Shown: positions 44,154 through 53,414, numbered from the stretch's first letter. The stretch is DNA of 64,000 nt from Rikenellaceae bacterium (GCA_015059715.1 SUZV01000011.1:38760-102759), one strand, 5' to 3'. Notes: generated by a model from the sequence alone, not told the origin. Translations and numbers: made by a program.

Positions 44154-44606
44154 ATGAGGATACTGTTACAGAGGGTTACCGAGGCTAAGTGTCGCATCGA
44201 GGGCGAGGTATTTAGCCAAATAGGCAGAGGTTTAGTAGTGCTCGTAGGCATCGGCAACGATGAGAGCGACGAGGATATAGCATGGCTAACGAAGAAACTT
44301 GTGCAGCTGCGCATCTTCGACGATAGCGAGGGTGTTATGAACCTCTCGGTGCAGGATGTTTTGGGCGAGGTTATGATTATAAGCCAATTTACGCTCCACG
44401 CGATGACTAAGAAGGGAAATCGCCCCTCATGGATTAAGGCGGCCCCCGAGAGCATATCGCGGCCGCTATACGAGAGTTTTGTGCAGAGCGTAGAGCAAGC
44501 CTTAGGTCGCAAAGTAGCCACTGGTTGCTTCGGTGCCGATATGAAGATTGAACTTACCAATGATGGTCCTGTAACCATCTGGATAGACTCAAAAAATAGA
44601 GAATAA
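44154..44606 (+). CDS. dtd: D-aminoacyl-tRNA deacylase
   Basis: A 150-residue Dtd that removes D-amino acids from mischarged tRNA. Start MRILLQRVTEAKCRI, then GLVVLVGIGNDES, the active-site SQFTLHAMTKKGNRPSW and the C-terminal NDGPVTIWIDS are all standard. Its last base overlaps the next start codon (TAATG). Confidence 0.96.
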   Translation: MRILLQRVTEAKCRIEGEVFSQIGRGLVVLVGIGNDESDEDIAWLTKKLVQLRIFDDSEGVMNLSVQDVLGEVMIISQFTLHAMTKKGNRPSWIKAAPESISRPLYESFVQSVEQALGRKVATGCFGADMKIELTNDGPVTIWIDSKNRE

Positions 44607-45892
44607 TGAAGAGATTGTTAGTGATTATCACTGCCGCCATTATCGCTATGGTGGCGTGTCAAAAGGAGGAGGAGTTTGTATGTAGCGTTGCAGAGTGTAG
44701 TGTTGAGAGGGTTGAGACAACCTCTGTCGTTCTGTCGGCCACTATCAACGCCTCGAACTATGAGGCTATCGAGCGCGTAGGCTTTATGCTCAGCCGCTCG
44801 GGAGCAGACAACTATGAACACTACCCCGCCCCCAAAGGTCGCATCATAGGTTTGCGCATCGACGAGCTTAAGCCATCGACAACCTACGACTTTAGAATCT
44901 TTGTTATGGCCGCAGGCGAGACCTGGCTCTTCGAGGGTGACAAGTTTAAAACACTCGCCGAGGGCGAAGAACCAACCCCTGAGCCAGAACCCGAACCCGA
45001 GCCAGAGCCTGAACCCGAGCCAGAACCTGAGCCAGAGCCTACGGAGGGTAGCACATACCGCACAGGGTGGTATGAACTGCCGAGTGAGGCAGACAATGAT
45101 AAGAATGGTATAGATGACAACAATAGCACCTACTACTATGCTCACCACCTATGCGGAGGCTCGGAGCAGAACGCACAGCGTAGCGGCCGTGCGCGCAACT
45201 ACAGCGTATGCTTCTCATCGGAGCACCACTGTCCAGTGTGGGTAGCGGCACCACGCCACTCGATGTACGAGGGCTCGGCAAGTCGCACGGATGCCTACAC
45301 ACAGGACCCACAGATTCCATCGAATATTCAGTATGCGCGCAAGGATGCCGATAGCGGTTGTAACAATGGCCATATGCTTGGCTCTGCCGAGCGCACATCA
45401 TCCTCGGCGACAAATAAGCAGGTATTCTACTTCTCGAATATCGCCCCTCAGTACTCCGACACGTTTAATACGGGAGGTGGTGCGTGGAACAACCTTGAGG
45501 ACCATATTGACGACCTTGTCTGCCGCGATACGCTCTACACCGTCATAGGCTGCTACTTCGACTCATACACCGATAAATATGGCAACACTGGCACACCTAA
45601 GAAGATATCATTCGGAGGTCGCAACGACGTGTCACGCCCGACGATGTTCTACTACGCCCTGCTGCGTACCAAGAGTGGCAATACGGGTAAGAGCGTCGCG
45701 GAGTGTACGGCAGATGAGCTACAGTGTGCCGCCTTTGTCATCTGCCACGAGCAGGATAAGGGACACAAGCCCCAGGCTAAGGATATCATCTCTATCGAGG
45801 AGTTGGAGCGCATAACAGGCTTTAGCTACTTTGAGAATGTGCCCAATGCACCTAAGAGCACCGTTAACGCCAACGATTGGCTATTCTATTAA
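44606..45892 (+). CDS. Lipoprotein DNA/RNA non-specific endonuclease with Pro-Glu linker
   Basis: A 428-residue secreted lipoprotein (lipobox IIAMVACQ). Residues 25-117 form a fibronectin III-like domain (TTSVVLSATI...STTYDFRIFV), followed by a (Pro-Glu)n rod, residues 124-145, and then a NUC1-type nuclease domain: NGHMLGSAERTSS (His256 as general base), YFSNIAPQYSDTFNTGGGAWNNLE with the metal-binding Asn, and a C-terminal NVPNAPKSTVN. The usual DRGH reads NNGH here. Outer surface, lipid-anchored. Presumably used to obtain nucleotides, in line with cdd upstream. Confidence 0.82.
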   Translation: MKRLLVIITAAIIAMVACQKEEEFVCSVAECSVERVETTSVVLSATINASNYEAIERVGFMLSRSGADNYEHYPAPKGRIIGLRIDELKPSTTYDFRIFVMAAGETWLFEGDKFKTLAEGEEPTPEPEPEPEPEPEPEPEPEPEPTEGSTYRTGWYELPSEADNDKNGIDDNNSTYYYAHHLCGGSEQNAQRSGRARNYSVCFSSEHHCPVWVAAPRHSMYEGSASRTDAYTQDPQIPSNIQYARKDADSGCNNGHMLGSAERTSSSATNKQVFYFSNIAPQYSDTFNTGGGAWNNLEDHIDDLVCRDTLYTVIGCYFDSYTDKYGNTGTPKKISFGGRNDVSRPTMFYYALLRTKSGNTGKSVAECTADELQCAAFVICHEQDKGHKPQAKDIISIEELERITGFSYFENVPNAPKSTVNANDWLFY

Positions 45893-45912
45893 ACAGTAAA
45901 TTATAGTAAACT

Positions 45913-46464
45913 ATGCTTATAGCACTACAAAAGCGTAAGGAGAACATTGCAGAATATATACTCTATCTATGGCAGGTCGAGGACCTACTACGCGCCTTGC
46001 AGTTCAGTCCCGAGGCCATATACGCCACGCTCGTCGACAAGGTCGAGGGGGCCGATGAACAACAGAAGGAGAATATCTTTAACTGGTATATGCAGATTGT
46101 CGAGCTACTCCGCAAGGAGGGCAAAGAGAGCCAAGGACACCTCGAACATACGCTACACCTCATTGCCGATATGCACAACCTTCACCTACAGCTTATGAAG
46201 CTGCCCGTAGGTGTACACTACCGCACGACGTATGCCGCCCTTAGTCCCGAACTTACGCGCCTGCGCACCATAATAGACAAGAGCGACATTAGCGATACGG
46301 AGCTATGCTTCCGCGCCCTCTATGCGGCTCTTCTCTACCGCATCAAGGGTAGTGGCCAAAGTGTCATTGACGACACTTTGGCAGTTGTATCGCCAGTTAT
46401 TGGCGAGCTTGCTGCCCTCTATGGTAAGGTCGAGCGTGGCGAGATAAACCTCTTCGAGGATTAG
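45913..46464 (+). CDS. DUF4924 family protein
   Basis: A 183-residue, mostly helical cytoplasmic protein, beginning MLIALQKRKENIAEYILYLW with VEDLLRALQFSPEAIYATLV; this opening is typical of the Bacteroidota-specific DUF4924. Function unknown. It lies 20 bases behind the nuclease gene and may belong to the cdd operon. Confidence 0.8.
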   Translation: MLIALQKRKENIAEYILYLWQVEDLLRALQFSPEAIYATLVDKVEGADEQQKENIFNWYMQIVELLRKEGKESQGHLEHTLHLIADMHNLHLQLMKLPVGVHYRTTYAALSPELTRLRTIIDKSDISDTELCFRALYAALLYRIKGSGQSVIDDTLAVVSPVIGELAALYGKVERGEINLFED

Positions 46465-46568
46465 CATAAGGCCGATTATGGTGGACAATTTAGCTCCCTG
46501 ACAGGGGGTTAAGGCGACAAAAAAATGAAAATTTTTCTCATTTCGTTTGCAATTAAGAAAAATCGTTG

Positions 46569-46576
46569 TACCTTTG
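46569..46576 (+). promoter_or_regulatory. Promoter of rpmH
   Basis: TACCTTTG with TTTG at 46547-46550 as -33 (18-base spacing). Leader about 60 nt. Confidence 0.65.
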
Positions 46577-46640
46577 CACCTCGCAGATGAAGCGTTGTAG
46601 AGAGTAATTACGGAACAAAAACAATAAAACAGATACAACT

Positions 46641-46808
46641 ATGGCAATGAAAAGAACTTACCAGCCATCTCGTCGTAAGAGAATTAACAAGCACGGTTTC
46701 CGTCAGAGAATGGCTACTGCTAATGGCCGCAAGGTATTGGCTGCACGTCGCGCTAAGGGTCGCAAGAAGTTGACCGTATCAGATGAGGCTACATTCAAGT
46801 ACAACTAA
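46641..46808 (+). CDS. rpmH: 50S ribosomal protein L34
   Basis: A 55-residue highly basic protein: [20 protein letters not shown], then [20 protein letters not shown] and [15 protein letters not shown]. This is L34 plus a short C-terminal extension usual in Bacteroidota. The ATG at 46647 (MKRTYQ) is the position of the start in most other bacteria. It stands alone here, not next to dnaA, rnpA or yidC. Followed by a GTGAC-family hairpin. Confidence 0.97.
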   Translation: MAMKRTYQPSRRKRINKHGFRQRMATANGRKVLAARRAKGRKKLTVSDEATFKYN

Positions 46809-46827
46809 TCTGAGCGATAGCGAAAGA

Positions 46828-46866
46828 GTGAGGGTGACTAAACGAGTAAATAGTCACCCTCACTTC
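46828..46866 (+). terminator. Terminator after rpmH (GTGAC family, copy 4)
   Basis: Perfect 13-bp stem GTGAGGGTGACTA / TAGTCACCCTCAC with loop AACGAGTAAA. Confidence 0.8.
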
Positions 46867-47134
46867 TGTTAAGTGGTTTAATATAAAGATGATGCTTTAG
46901 GCCTACGAGGCACGACAAAGCCAAAGTAACTAAGGCCCTATGCTCCGACGTGGGGGGGGAAAAATAGTCCAGTGTACCGATATTTCACTCCGCAAATTTC
47001 ATAGCATTGGACCCCACTAAAGCGTAGTGCCAATTGCTCACAACTATTTTTTTTGTATCTTTGCGCCGAGATAAGGCTGTCGATAGCAGACGGCTACTTT
47101 ACTAATTTACAGAACAGACCTTAAGAATAGAGAT
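46867..47134 (+). other. Intergenic region before prfC
   Basis: No gene. It includes a run of eight G at 46951-46959, imperfect pairing GTCCAGTG / CATTGGAC across 46968-47010, a small hairpin CACTA-AAGCG-TAGTG near 47013-47028 and the prfC promoter. Confidence 0.5.
47056..47063 (+). promoter_or_regulatory. -7 promoter element for prfC
   Basis: TATCTTTG, about 65 nt leader to the ATG at 47135. Confidence 0.65.
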
Positions 47135-48718
47135 ATGGCCCTAATAGATGAGATTACACGACGACGCACATTCGCCGTCATAGCCCACCCCGATGCAGGA
47201 AAGACTACGCTCACCGAGAAACTACTTCTTTTCGGTGGTGCGATACACGTAGCAGGCGCGGTGAAGAGCAATAAGATTAAGAAGGGTGCTACCTCCGACT
47301 TTATGGAGATTGAGCGTCAGCGTGGTATCTCGGTTGCCACCTCTGTGATGGGCTTCGAGTACAAGGATGTCAAGATTAACATCCTCGATACCCCAGGCCA
47401 CGAGGACTTTGCCGAGGATACATACCGCACCCTCACCGCTGTAGACTCGGTAATCATCGTTATTGATGGTGCTAAGGGTGTCGAGACGCAGACACGTAGG
47501 CTGATGGACGTATGCCGCATGCGCAAGACCCCAGTAATCGTCTTTATCAATAAGCTCGATAGGCCCTCAAAGGACCCCTTTGACCTCTTAGACGAGGTGG
47601 AGCGCGAGCTGAAGATACGTGTTCGCCCCTTGGCCTTCCCAATATCGTCGGGCGACACCTTCAAGGGTGTATACAACATCTACGAGAAGAACCTGTCGCT
47701 CTTCACCTCTGACGAGCGTCAGACGGCAGATGCCGCAACGGTAGATATCAAAGACCTCGCATCTAAGGATATAGACCGATACATAGGCGACAAGTTTGCC
47801 GAGCAGCTGCGCGAGAATATCGACCTGGTCGAGGGTGTATACGACAGCTTTAACCGCGACGAGTACCTTGCAGGTGAGGTTGCTCCAGTATTCTTCGGCT
47901 CGGCGGTGAATAACTTCGGTGTTAGAGAGCTCCTCGAATGTTTCATACGCATAGCCCCCTCGCCACGTAACTCCACAACCGAGACGCGCACGGTGGAGCC
48001 TGCCGAGAATAAGCTTACGGGCTTTATCTTTAAGATTCACGCCAATATGGACCCTAACCACCGCGACCGCATCGCCTTTATGAAGATATGCTCGGGTAGG
48101 TTCGAGCGCAACAAGAACTACCTGCACGTGCGCAGCGGCAAGCAGCTCAAGTTCTCGTCACCTACGGCCTTCATGGCCGAGAAGAAGTCGGTCATCGACG
48201 AGGCCTTCCCTGGCGACATTGTAGGTCTACACGACACTGGAACGTTTATGATTGGCGACACCTTCACCGAGGGTGAGAAGCTTAAGTTTACGGGTATCCC
48301 CTCATTCTCGCCCGAGCACTTCCGCTACATCGAGAATGCTGACCCTATGAAGTTTAAGCAGCTGGCTAAGGGTATCGACCAGCTTATGGATGAGGGCGTA
48401 GCTCAGCTCTTTACCTCGTCGCTGAATGGTCGCAAGATTATCGGTACGGTAGGAGCTCTTCAGTTCGAGGTTATCCAGTACCGCTTGGAGCACGAGTATG
48501 GTGCGAAGTGTCGCTGGGAGCCTATATCTATACACAAGGCCTGCTGGATAGAGTCCGACAACGAGGCACAGCTTGCCGACTTTAAACGACGCAAGCATAC
48601 CAATATGGCAGTAGACAAGCATGGTCGCGATGTATTTCTCGCCGATACGAGCTACGCCTTGGCCCTGGCGCAGGAGAACTTCAAGGATATTCGATTTAAG
48701 TTTACCTCCGAGGTATAA
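47135..48718 (+). CDS. prfC: Peptide chain release factor 3 (GTPase)
   Basis: A 527-residue translational GTPase that recycles RF1/RF2 from the ribosome. G1 is [15 protein letters not shown], the switch region has [21 protein letters not shown]3 is DTPGHEDF and G4 NKLDRP. The serine/threonine context and C-terminal part ([17 protein letters not shown]) place it in RF3 rather than EF-G. Full length. Followed by a terminator at 48750-48781. Confidence 0.97.
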   Translation: MALIDEITRRRTFAVIAHPDAGKTTLTEKLLLFGGAIHVAGAVKSNKIKKGATSDFMEIERQRGISVATSVMGFEYKDVKINILDTPGHEDFAEDTYRTLTAVDSVIIVIDGAKGVETQTRRLMDVCRMRKTPVIVFINKLDRPSKDPFDLLDEVERELKIRVRPLAFPISSGDTFKGVYNIYEKNLSLFTSDERQTADAATVDIKDLASKDIDRYIGDKFAEQLRENIDLVEGVYDSFNRDEYLAGEVAPVFFGSAVNNFGVRELLECFIRIAPSPRNSTTETRTVEPAENKLTGFIFKIHANMDPNHRDRIAFMKICSGRFERNKNYLHVRSGKQLKFSSPTAFMAEKKSVIDEAFPGDIVGLHDTGTFMIGDTFTEGEKLKFTGIPSFSPEHFRYIENADPMKFKQLAKGIDQLMDEGVAQLFTSSLNGRKIIGTVGALQFEVIQYRLEHEYGAKCRWEPISIHKACWIESDNEAQLADFKRRKHTNMAVDKHGRDVFLADTSYALALAQENFKDIRFKFTSEV

Positions 48719-48749
48719 TTACCTATTTTACGGCAATCGACAGAATATT

Positions 48750-48781
48750 AGGTGGAAAGATATTGCTTTTCCACCTTTTTT
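48750..48781 (+). terminator. Terminator after prfC
   Basis: Stem AGGTGGAAA / TTTCCACCT with nine-base loop and TTTTTT after it. The next promoter begins inside its tail. Confidence 0.85.
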
Positions 48782-48784
48782 GTT

Positions 48785-48792
48785 TACCTTTG
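48785..48792 (+). promoter_or_regulatory. -7 promoter element for the His-rich membrane protein
   Basis: TACCTTTG lies seven bases before the ATG at 48800, implying a nearly leaderless mRNA. Confidence 0.6.
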
Positions 48793-48799
48793 CCACCGC

Positions 48800-49138
48800 A
48801 TGCGACACAGAGAGAGGATATTGAGTCTGTTGATGCTACTCGTGGTAGGTATCTACTTGGCGAGTAGCACACTCTTTATTCACCACCACACCATAAACGG
48901 TGTCGTGGTGGTACACTCTCACCCATTCTTGGGCAGCAATACAGCACATTCACATAGCGACAGTTCGATAGATACCATCTATCGTCTTACTATACCCAAC
49001 GCTCTGGTCGACAACAGCACCATAGAGCTAACGTGTACGATGCTCACCATCGTCACCTCCGAGGGTTATGTGTCGACAGCCACACACACCTCTGAGCAGA
49101 ACACATATCTACTTCGCGCGCCTCCAGCAAGGGCATAA
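48800..49138 (+). CDS. Small membrane-anchored histidine-rich protein
   Basis: A 112-residue protein with a basic start (MRHRER), one hydrophobic segment (ILSLLMLLVVGIYLASS) and a periplasmic part carrying clustered histidines: FIHHHTING, VVHSHPF and NTAHSHSDSS within about residues 28-54. Such clusters suggest binding of Zn, Ni, Co or Cu. Comparable small His-rich proteins occur beside TonB receptors in Bacteroidota, as here (receptor starts 145 bases later). The open frame from 48752 starts inside the prfC terminator and is rejected as start. No named family is assigned. Confidence 0.65.
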   Translation: MRHRERILSLLMLLVVGIYLASSTLFIHHHTINGVVVVHSHPFLGSNTAHSHSDSSIDTIYRLTIPNALVDNSTIELTCTMLTIVTSEGYVSTATHTSEQNTYLLRAPPARA

Positions 49139-49240
49139 CACCCCAAAACACTATTAAAGCCATAGCACTCCCAACTCATAGGGAGGCCTTTGCTCATAAA
49201 TTACCAAAGAGTGGTTATTGACCCCTCTATTTGATAGTTA

Positions 49241-49248
49241 TACCTTTG
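49241..49248 (+). promoter_or_regulatory. Promoter of the TonB-dependent receptor gene
   Basis: TTG (49218-49220), 20 bases, then TACCTTTG, a full match to the Bacteroidota promoter; leader about 30 nt. Confidence 0.7.
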
Positions 49249-49283
49249 CACACAAATAATTACACTTTAAAAGAGGCAGACAA

Positions 49284-51632
49284 ATGAAGAGATATTTACT
49301 CGCGCTACTAATCCTCGCGCTCCCCATCGTAGCTTCGGCAGCCAGCGACTCGCCCCAGCACCCCAATACCGAGATACATAACCGCAACCCAAAGAAGGCC
49401 ACCGATGCCAACATCTTTGGACACGTCGTATCGGCAAATAGCGGCGAGCACCTACCCTATGCAACCATAGCCGTAAAGGGCACTACGCTCGGCTGTGCAG
49501 CCAACGGCACAGGCCACTACTCAATACATAACCTCCCATTAGGCGAGTTGGTACTCGTAGTATCGGCCATAGGCTACGAAACCAAGGAGATAACCTATGT
49601 TGCCCTCCCACGCACCTCCGACGAGATTAACTTCTCGCTCTTAGAGTCTACAACGGTAGTCGACGAGGTGGTGGTATCGGCAACACGTAATGAGACAAAT
49701 CGCCGCCAGACAGCTACGGTAGTGAACGTAGCCTCAACGAAGCTCTTCGAGGGTACGGCCTCAGCCAACCTCTCCGAGGCTATGAATTTCCAGTCGGGCC
49801 TGCGTGTTGAGAACACCTGCGGTAACTGCGGAGCACCGCAGCTCAGAATAAACGGCCTTGAGGGTCAGTACTCGCAGATACTCTTGGATAGCCGCGCCAT
49901 ATTCTCATCGCTGGCAGGTGTCTACGGTCTTGACCTTATGCCCGTTGCGATGGTCGAGCGTGTCGAGGTTATTCGCGGTGGTGGCTCGGCACTCTTCGGC
50001 TCAAATGCCATAGGTGGCGTGGTCAACATCATCACCAAGGACCCTGTGCGTAACACTCTCTCGCTCTCAAACACTACAAATATTATGGAGGATGGCACAC
50101 CCGATATCAACACATCGCTCGGTGGTGCCTTCGTATCGGATGACTATAAGCTTGGCACATATATCTTCGGACAGGTCAAGAGTCGTGGTGGCTACGACAG
50201 AAACGACGATGGCTTCTCGGACCTGACCAAGCTACGCTCCGAGACCGCTGGTTTTCGCACCTACTACAAGACCTCGGCACACTCGCGCCTTACGGCAGAG
50301 TATCACCACATCCACGAGTTCCGTCGTGGTGGCGACAACTTCGACGAGGCCCCACACATGGCCCTGCTATGCGAACAGCTCGACCACACCATCGATGGTG
50401 GCGGTCTACGCTTCGACCTCTTCCCCAATACGCGACACCGCGCCTCGGTATACGCCTCGGCACAGGGCATATCGCGCTCAAGCTACTTCGGTGCCAACAT
50501 GAACCCCGATGCCTATGGTATGACTAAGGACTTTACTTTCGTGGGTGGTGCGCAGTATACGCTCAACTACAAGGCGGGACTACCCTCGGAGCTTACCGTA
50601 GGTGCTGAGTATAACCTTAACAACCTCAACGACACATATATAGCAACAAATCGTAAGCTTGATCAACAGACCTCGACCTACGGACTCTTTGCGCAGAACG
50701 AGTGGAAGACCGAGAAGCTTAATATCCTCATCGGCTTCCGTCTCGATAAGCACAATATGATAGATAGACCCATCTTCGCGCCACGCGCCAACATCCGCTA
50801 CAGCCCCATCGAGAGCATAGGACTAAGACTCTCATACTCAAGCGGCTACCGCGCACCTCAGGCATACAACGAAGACCTCCATATCGACGCACTAAACCAC
50901 TCGGTGTCGATTATCGAGATTGACCCCAACCTGCGTCCCGAGTTCTCGCACTCGCTAAGTGCCTCGGCGGATATATATCACTCGTTTGGCAGACTACAGA
51001 CAAACCTGCTTATCGAGGGTTTCTACACCATGCTCAACGATGTCTTCACGCTTGAAAATAACCGCGAGGAGATAGATAGCGAGGGCAACCAGTTTATCTA
51101 TAAGCAACGTCGCAATGCCGCAGGAGCACGTGTCGGAGGCATCACCGCAGAGCTTAAGCTCGGCATCACTCAGATTTTCGACCTACAGCTCGGCTACACC
51201 TTCCAGAAGAGCCAGTATGTCGAACCCGAGCAGTGGAGCGAGGATGTCGTAGCTCAGCGACGCATGTTCCGCTCGCCTGACCACTACGGATACCTAAGCT
51301 CGAACTTCTATATCACCAAGCAGTTTAATGCATCGCTCTTCGGTACGTTCACAGGCCCGATGCTTGTTCAGCATGCAGCACACACCACACCCGAAGGTAT
51401 CGAGGTTGCCGACTCGGAGGTTATAACCCCCTCGTTCTGGGACTTTGGCCTTAAGCTTGGATATACGTTCCGCCTCTCGAATGTCATCAGCCTTGAGGTG
51501 AACGCAGGAGTTAAGAATATCTTCGATTCATACCAACGCGACATAGATAGAGGTGCAGGCCGCGACTCGGCCTACATCTTCGGACCATCGCTACCACGCA
51601 CCTACTTCTTCGGTGTTAAGTTGTTTATCTAA
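49284..51632 (+). CDS. TonB-dependent receptor with carboxypeptidase-regulatory domain
   Basis: A 782-residue outer membrane receptor. Signal peptide ends near VASAAS; a CarboxypepD_reg-like domain (GHVVSANSGEHLPYATIAVKG) covers about residues 45-120; the plug follows with VVDEVVVSATRNETNRRQ and ENTCGNCGAPQLRINGLEGQ, then VERVEVIRGGGSALFGSNAIGG and a 22-strand barrel ending FFGVKLFI. No SusD gene follows, so a small-ligand (metal, cobalamin, siderophore or heme) receptor is more likely than a glycan one. A His-rich protein upstream favours a metal. No cobalamin riboswitch was recognised in its 145-base leader region. Confidence 0.9.
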   Translation: MKRYLLALLILALPIVASAASDSPQHPNTEIHNRNPKKATDANIFGHVVSANSGEHLPYATIAVKGTTLGCAANGTGHYSIHNLPLGELVLVVSAIGYETKEITYVALPRTSDEINFSLLESTTVVDEVVVSATRNETNRRQTATVVNVASTKLFEGTASANLSEAMNFQSGLRVENTCGNCGAPQLRINGLEGQYSQILLDSRAIFSSLAGVYGLDLMPVAMVERVEVIRGGGSALFGSNAIGGVVNIITKDPVRNTLSLSNTTNIMEDGTPDINTSLGGAFVSDDYKLGTYIFGQVKSRGGYDRNDDGFSDLTKLRSETAGFRTYYKTSAHSRLTAEYHHIHEFRRGGDNFDEAPHMALLCEQLDHTIDGGGLRFDLFPNTRHRASVYASAQGISRSSYFGANMNPDAYGMTKDFTFVGGAQYTLNYKAGLPSELTVGAEYNLNNLNDTYIATNRKLDQQTSTYGLFAQNEWKTEKLNILIGFRLDKHNMIDRPIFAPRANIRYSPIESIGLRLSYSSGYRAPQAYNEDLHIDALNHSVSIIEIDPNLRPEFSHSLSASADIYHSFGRLQTNLLIEGFYTMLNDVFTLENNREEIDSEGNQFIYKQRRNAAGARVGGITAELKLGITQIFDLQLGYTFQKSQYVEPEQWSEDVVAQRRMFRSPDHYGYLSSNFYITKQFNASLFGTFTGPMLVQHAAHTTPEGIEVADSEVITPSFWDFGLKLGYTFRLSNVISLEVNAGVKNIFDSYQRDIDRGAGRDSAYIFGPSLPRTYFFGVKLFI

Positions 51633-51634
51633 CA

Positions 51635-51731
51635 GGTGGCTTTGGATGTGGTAGCTGGCGTGTCTGTCATATGCTTACTTAGGGTAAATAAGCATTTACA
51701 GACACGCCAGCTACCGCAGATGTTGCCCTAT
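51635..51731. repeat. GTAC-family palindromic element, copy 4 (divergent apex)
   Basis: Perfect 17-bp stem GTAGCTGGCGTGTCTGT / ACAGACACGCCAGCTAC (51651-51667 / 51698-51714) continued by ATGCTTA / TAAGCAT; flanks GGTGGCTTTGGATGTGG and CCGCAGATGTTGCCCTAT match the inner arms of the other copies. The GTAC apex is absent. The MATE gene stop codon (51728-51730) lies in the right flank. Between convergent genes. Confidence 0.6.
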
Positions 51732-53083
51732 TGGCGCAAGGAGTGACGCAATCGCAACGATGTCATAATCGCTGCGGCGGTAAGACCTACGATAAGGCCT
51801 ATCACCAAGCCGTGACACCCCATGCCAAGGCCATAGGCTAAGAAACAGCCTATCGGAATGTTTAACCCCAGGTAGCTGCATAGGACTATAGGCATAATAA
51901 CCTTAACATCTTGCAAGCCTCGCAGCATACTTATCGACAGCCCCTGCACCGCATCCGAGAACTGATATATGGCGATAAGCAACATCAACTCTGCGGTGAG
52001 TGCCACCACTGCTGTATTGTCGGTAAACAGCGCAGCCATAGGCTCTCGCAATAGCACAAATATCAGGGCCATAATCAGTGCCCACGCTATGCCGAGGTGA
52101 TATGTCGCCACTACCGTAGGACGCAGCTCTCGACGCTCGCCCCTGCCCACGATGTGCGATATCACTATTGTCGAGGCCGCACCTAAGGCTACGGTAATCA
52201 TCCAGGCGATATTGGCGATGCTGAAGGAGACCTGCATAGAGCCTGCCGCCACCTCACCAAACGAGAGGGCAAGAATCGAGGTTAGGATGAAGGCTGCCGA
52301 CTCCAAGACCATCTGAAACGATATAGGATAGCCCACGCGCAGTAGCGACCTCTGCACCTTACCACTGACGGCACGCCAACAGAGCGACTGACGATAGGGA
52401 CGCAGCCTACGCGAGAGGAAGAGATATGCCCAAATAGCCACACACTGACCTATGCGCGATAGTAGCGTAGCTAAGCCAGCACCCTCGGCACCCATAGGCT
52501 CGCAACCCCACTCTCCGAAGATAAAGATATAGTTTAGTATAATGTTCAACGCATTGCCACCCAACGTAATCCACATCGCCGTACTGGTGTTGCCTATACC
52601 CTCCAGAAACTGCTTCATGGCGAGGAATAACATTAGCGGCAGGAGGCTCCACACCAACATATCGTAGTATGGCTCGGCCATCGCAGCTACCGCCTCGACA
52701 CTCTGCCCTGGAGAGCTCATCAAGCGGCCCAATGCCGCGATAGTTGGGCGCAAGGCAAGGGCTGCCACTGTAGCTATAATACCTATCACCAAGCAGTATA
52801 ATATACTGTTTGTTAGAAGCTTACCAACGCTATCATCACTCTTACGGGCATACTGCTCGCCCACGATAGGCGTAATCGAGAGTGCTAAGCCCAACGCGGC
52901 AAGGTAGATAAGCAAGAAGAGCGAGCCACCGAGCGATACAGCGGCTAAGGGCACGGGGTCTACGCCGCCATAGTTACCCACCATCGCTGTATCGGCAAAC
53001 TGCGTTGTAAGCTGTCCTACCTGAGCAAATACTACGGGCAGGGCAAGACGAAGAATCCGCTTGTAGTAGGGGGTATATTTCAT
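51728..53083 (-). CDS. MATE family efflux transporter
   Basis: A 451-residue inner-membrane antiporter with 12 predicted helices. The start LRLALPVVFAQVGQLTTQFADTAMVG and repeat-half features such as GDVSRG-free loops and SFQMVLESAAFILTSILALSFGEVAAG fit MatE family proteins exporting drugs or cations in exchange for Na+/H+. The ATG at 53081-53083 (MKYTPYYKRIL) is chosen; another ATG 15 bases upstream is only about ten bases from the -7 element. Confidence 0.92.
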   Translation of the reverse strand: MKYTPYYKRILRLALPVVFAQVGQLTTQFADTAMVGNYGGVDPVPLAAVSLGGSLFLLIYLAALGLALSITPIVGEQYARKSDDSVGKLLTNSILYCLVIGIIATVAALALRPTIAALGRLMSSPGQSVEAVAAMAEPYYDMLVWSLLPLMLFLAMKQFLEGIGNTSTAMWITLGGNALNIILNYIFIFGEWGCEPMGAEGAGLATLLSRIGQCVAIWAYLFLSRRLRPYRQSLCWRAVSGKVQRSLLRVGYPISFQMVLESAAFILTSILALSFGEVAAGSMQVSFSIANIAWMITVALGAASTIVISHIVGRGERRELRPTVVATYHLGIAWALIMALIFVLLREPMAALFTDNTAVVALTAELMLLIAIYQFSDAVQGLSISMLRGLQDVKVIMPIVLCSYLGLNIPIGCFLAYGLGMGCHGLVIGLIVGLTAAAIMTSLRLRHSLRQ

Positions 53084-53105
53084 TATCAAACTTCTCATCG
53101 GAGCG

Positions 53106-53113
53106 CAAAGATA
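53106..53113 (-). promoter_or_regulatory. -7 promoter element for the MATE gene
   Basis: Minus-strand TATCTTTG, 22 bases before the chosen ATG. Confidence 0.6.
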
Positions 53114-53191
53114 GTTTAAATATGGTTATTTTCAAAGTGGGGCCGTCGCGTGGAGTCTTATTCTGGGGATGCTGGCCGCGACCACGAAAAA

Positions 53192-53297
53192 CCCTTCAAC
53201 TACGCATTAACTACCCTTCAATTACGCTTTAACTACCCTTTAGCTCGCTAATAGCGAGCGAACTACCCTTACAGCTTTAGCTGTCACCGCAAGGTGA
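53192..53297. repeat. 22-bp tandem repeats plus three micro-hairpins
   Basis: Units start CCCTT and end AACTA: two of 22 bases, a third of 30 bases carrying the hairpin GCTCGCT-AAT-AGCGAGC (53243-53259), then ACAGC-TTTA-GCTGT (53271-53284) and TCACC-GCAA-GGTGA (53284-53297). Confidence 0.7.
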
Positions 53298-53414
53298 AGA
53301 TGTTTTCCGCAAGATAAAACAACCACTCAGCAGACAAAAATAACCACTCAGCCATTTTATCTCGCCATTTATTAAAATTATTTAAAAAGATTTCCCTTTA
53401 TTAAATATTTGTAT

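Larger units (their letters stand above)
53084..53414. other. Repeat- and hairpin-rich intergenic region
   Basis: No gene. It holds the minus-strand MATE promoter (TATCTTTG, 53106-53113), two 22-bp tandem units (53192-53213 and 53214-53235) with two further partial units, three consecutive micro-hairpins (53243-53297) and a direct repeat AACCACTCAG (53321-53330 and 53342-53351). Confidence 0.65.

Noticed and set aside
49139..49283. Cobalamin riboswitch before the TonB receptor
   Set aside because: The region is only 145 bases and lacks a B12-box-like sequence; only a weak CTCCC/GGGAG hairpin is seen.
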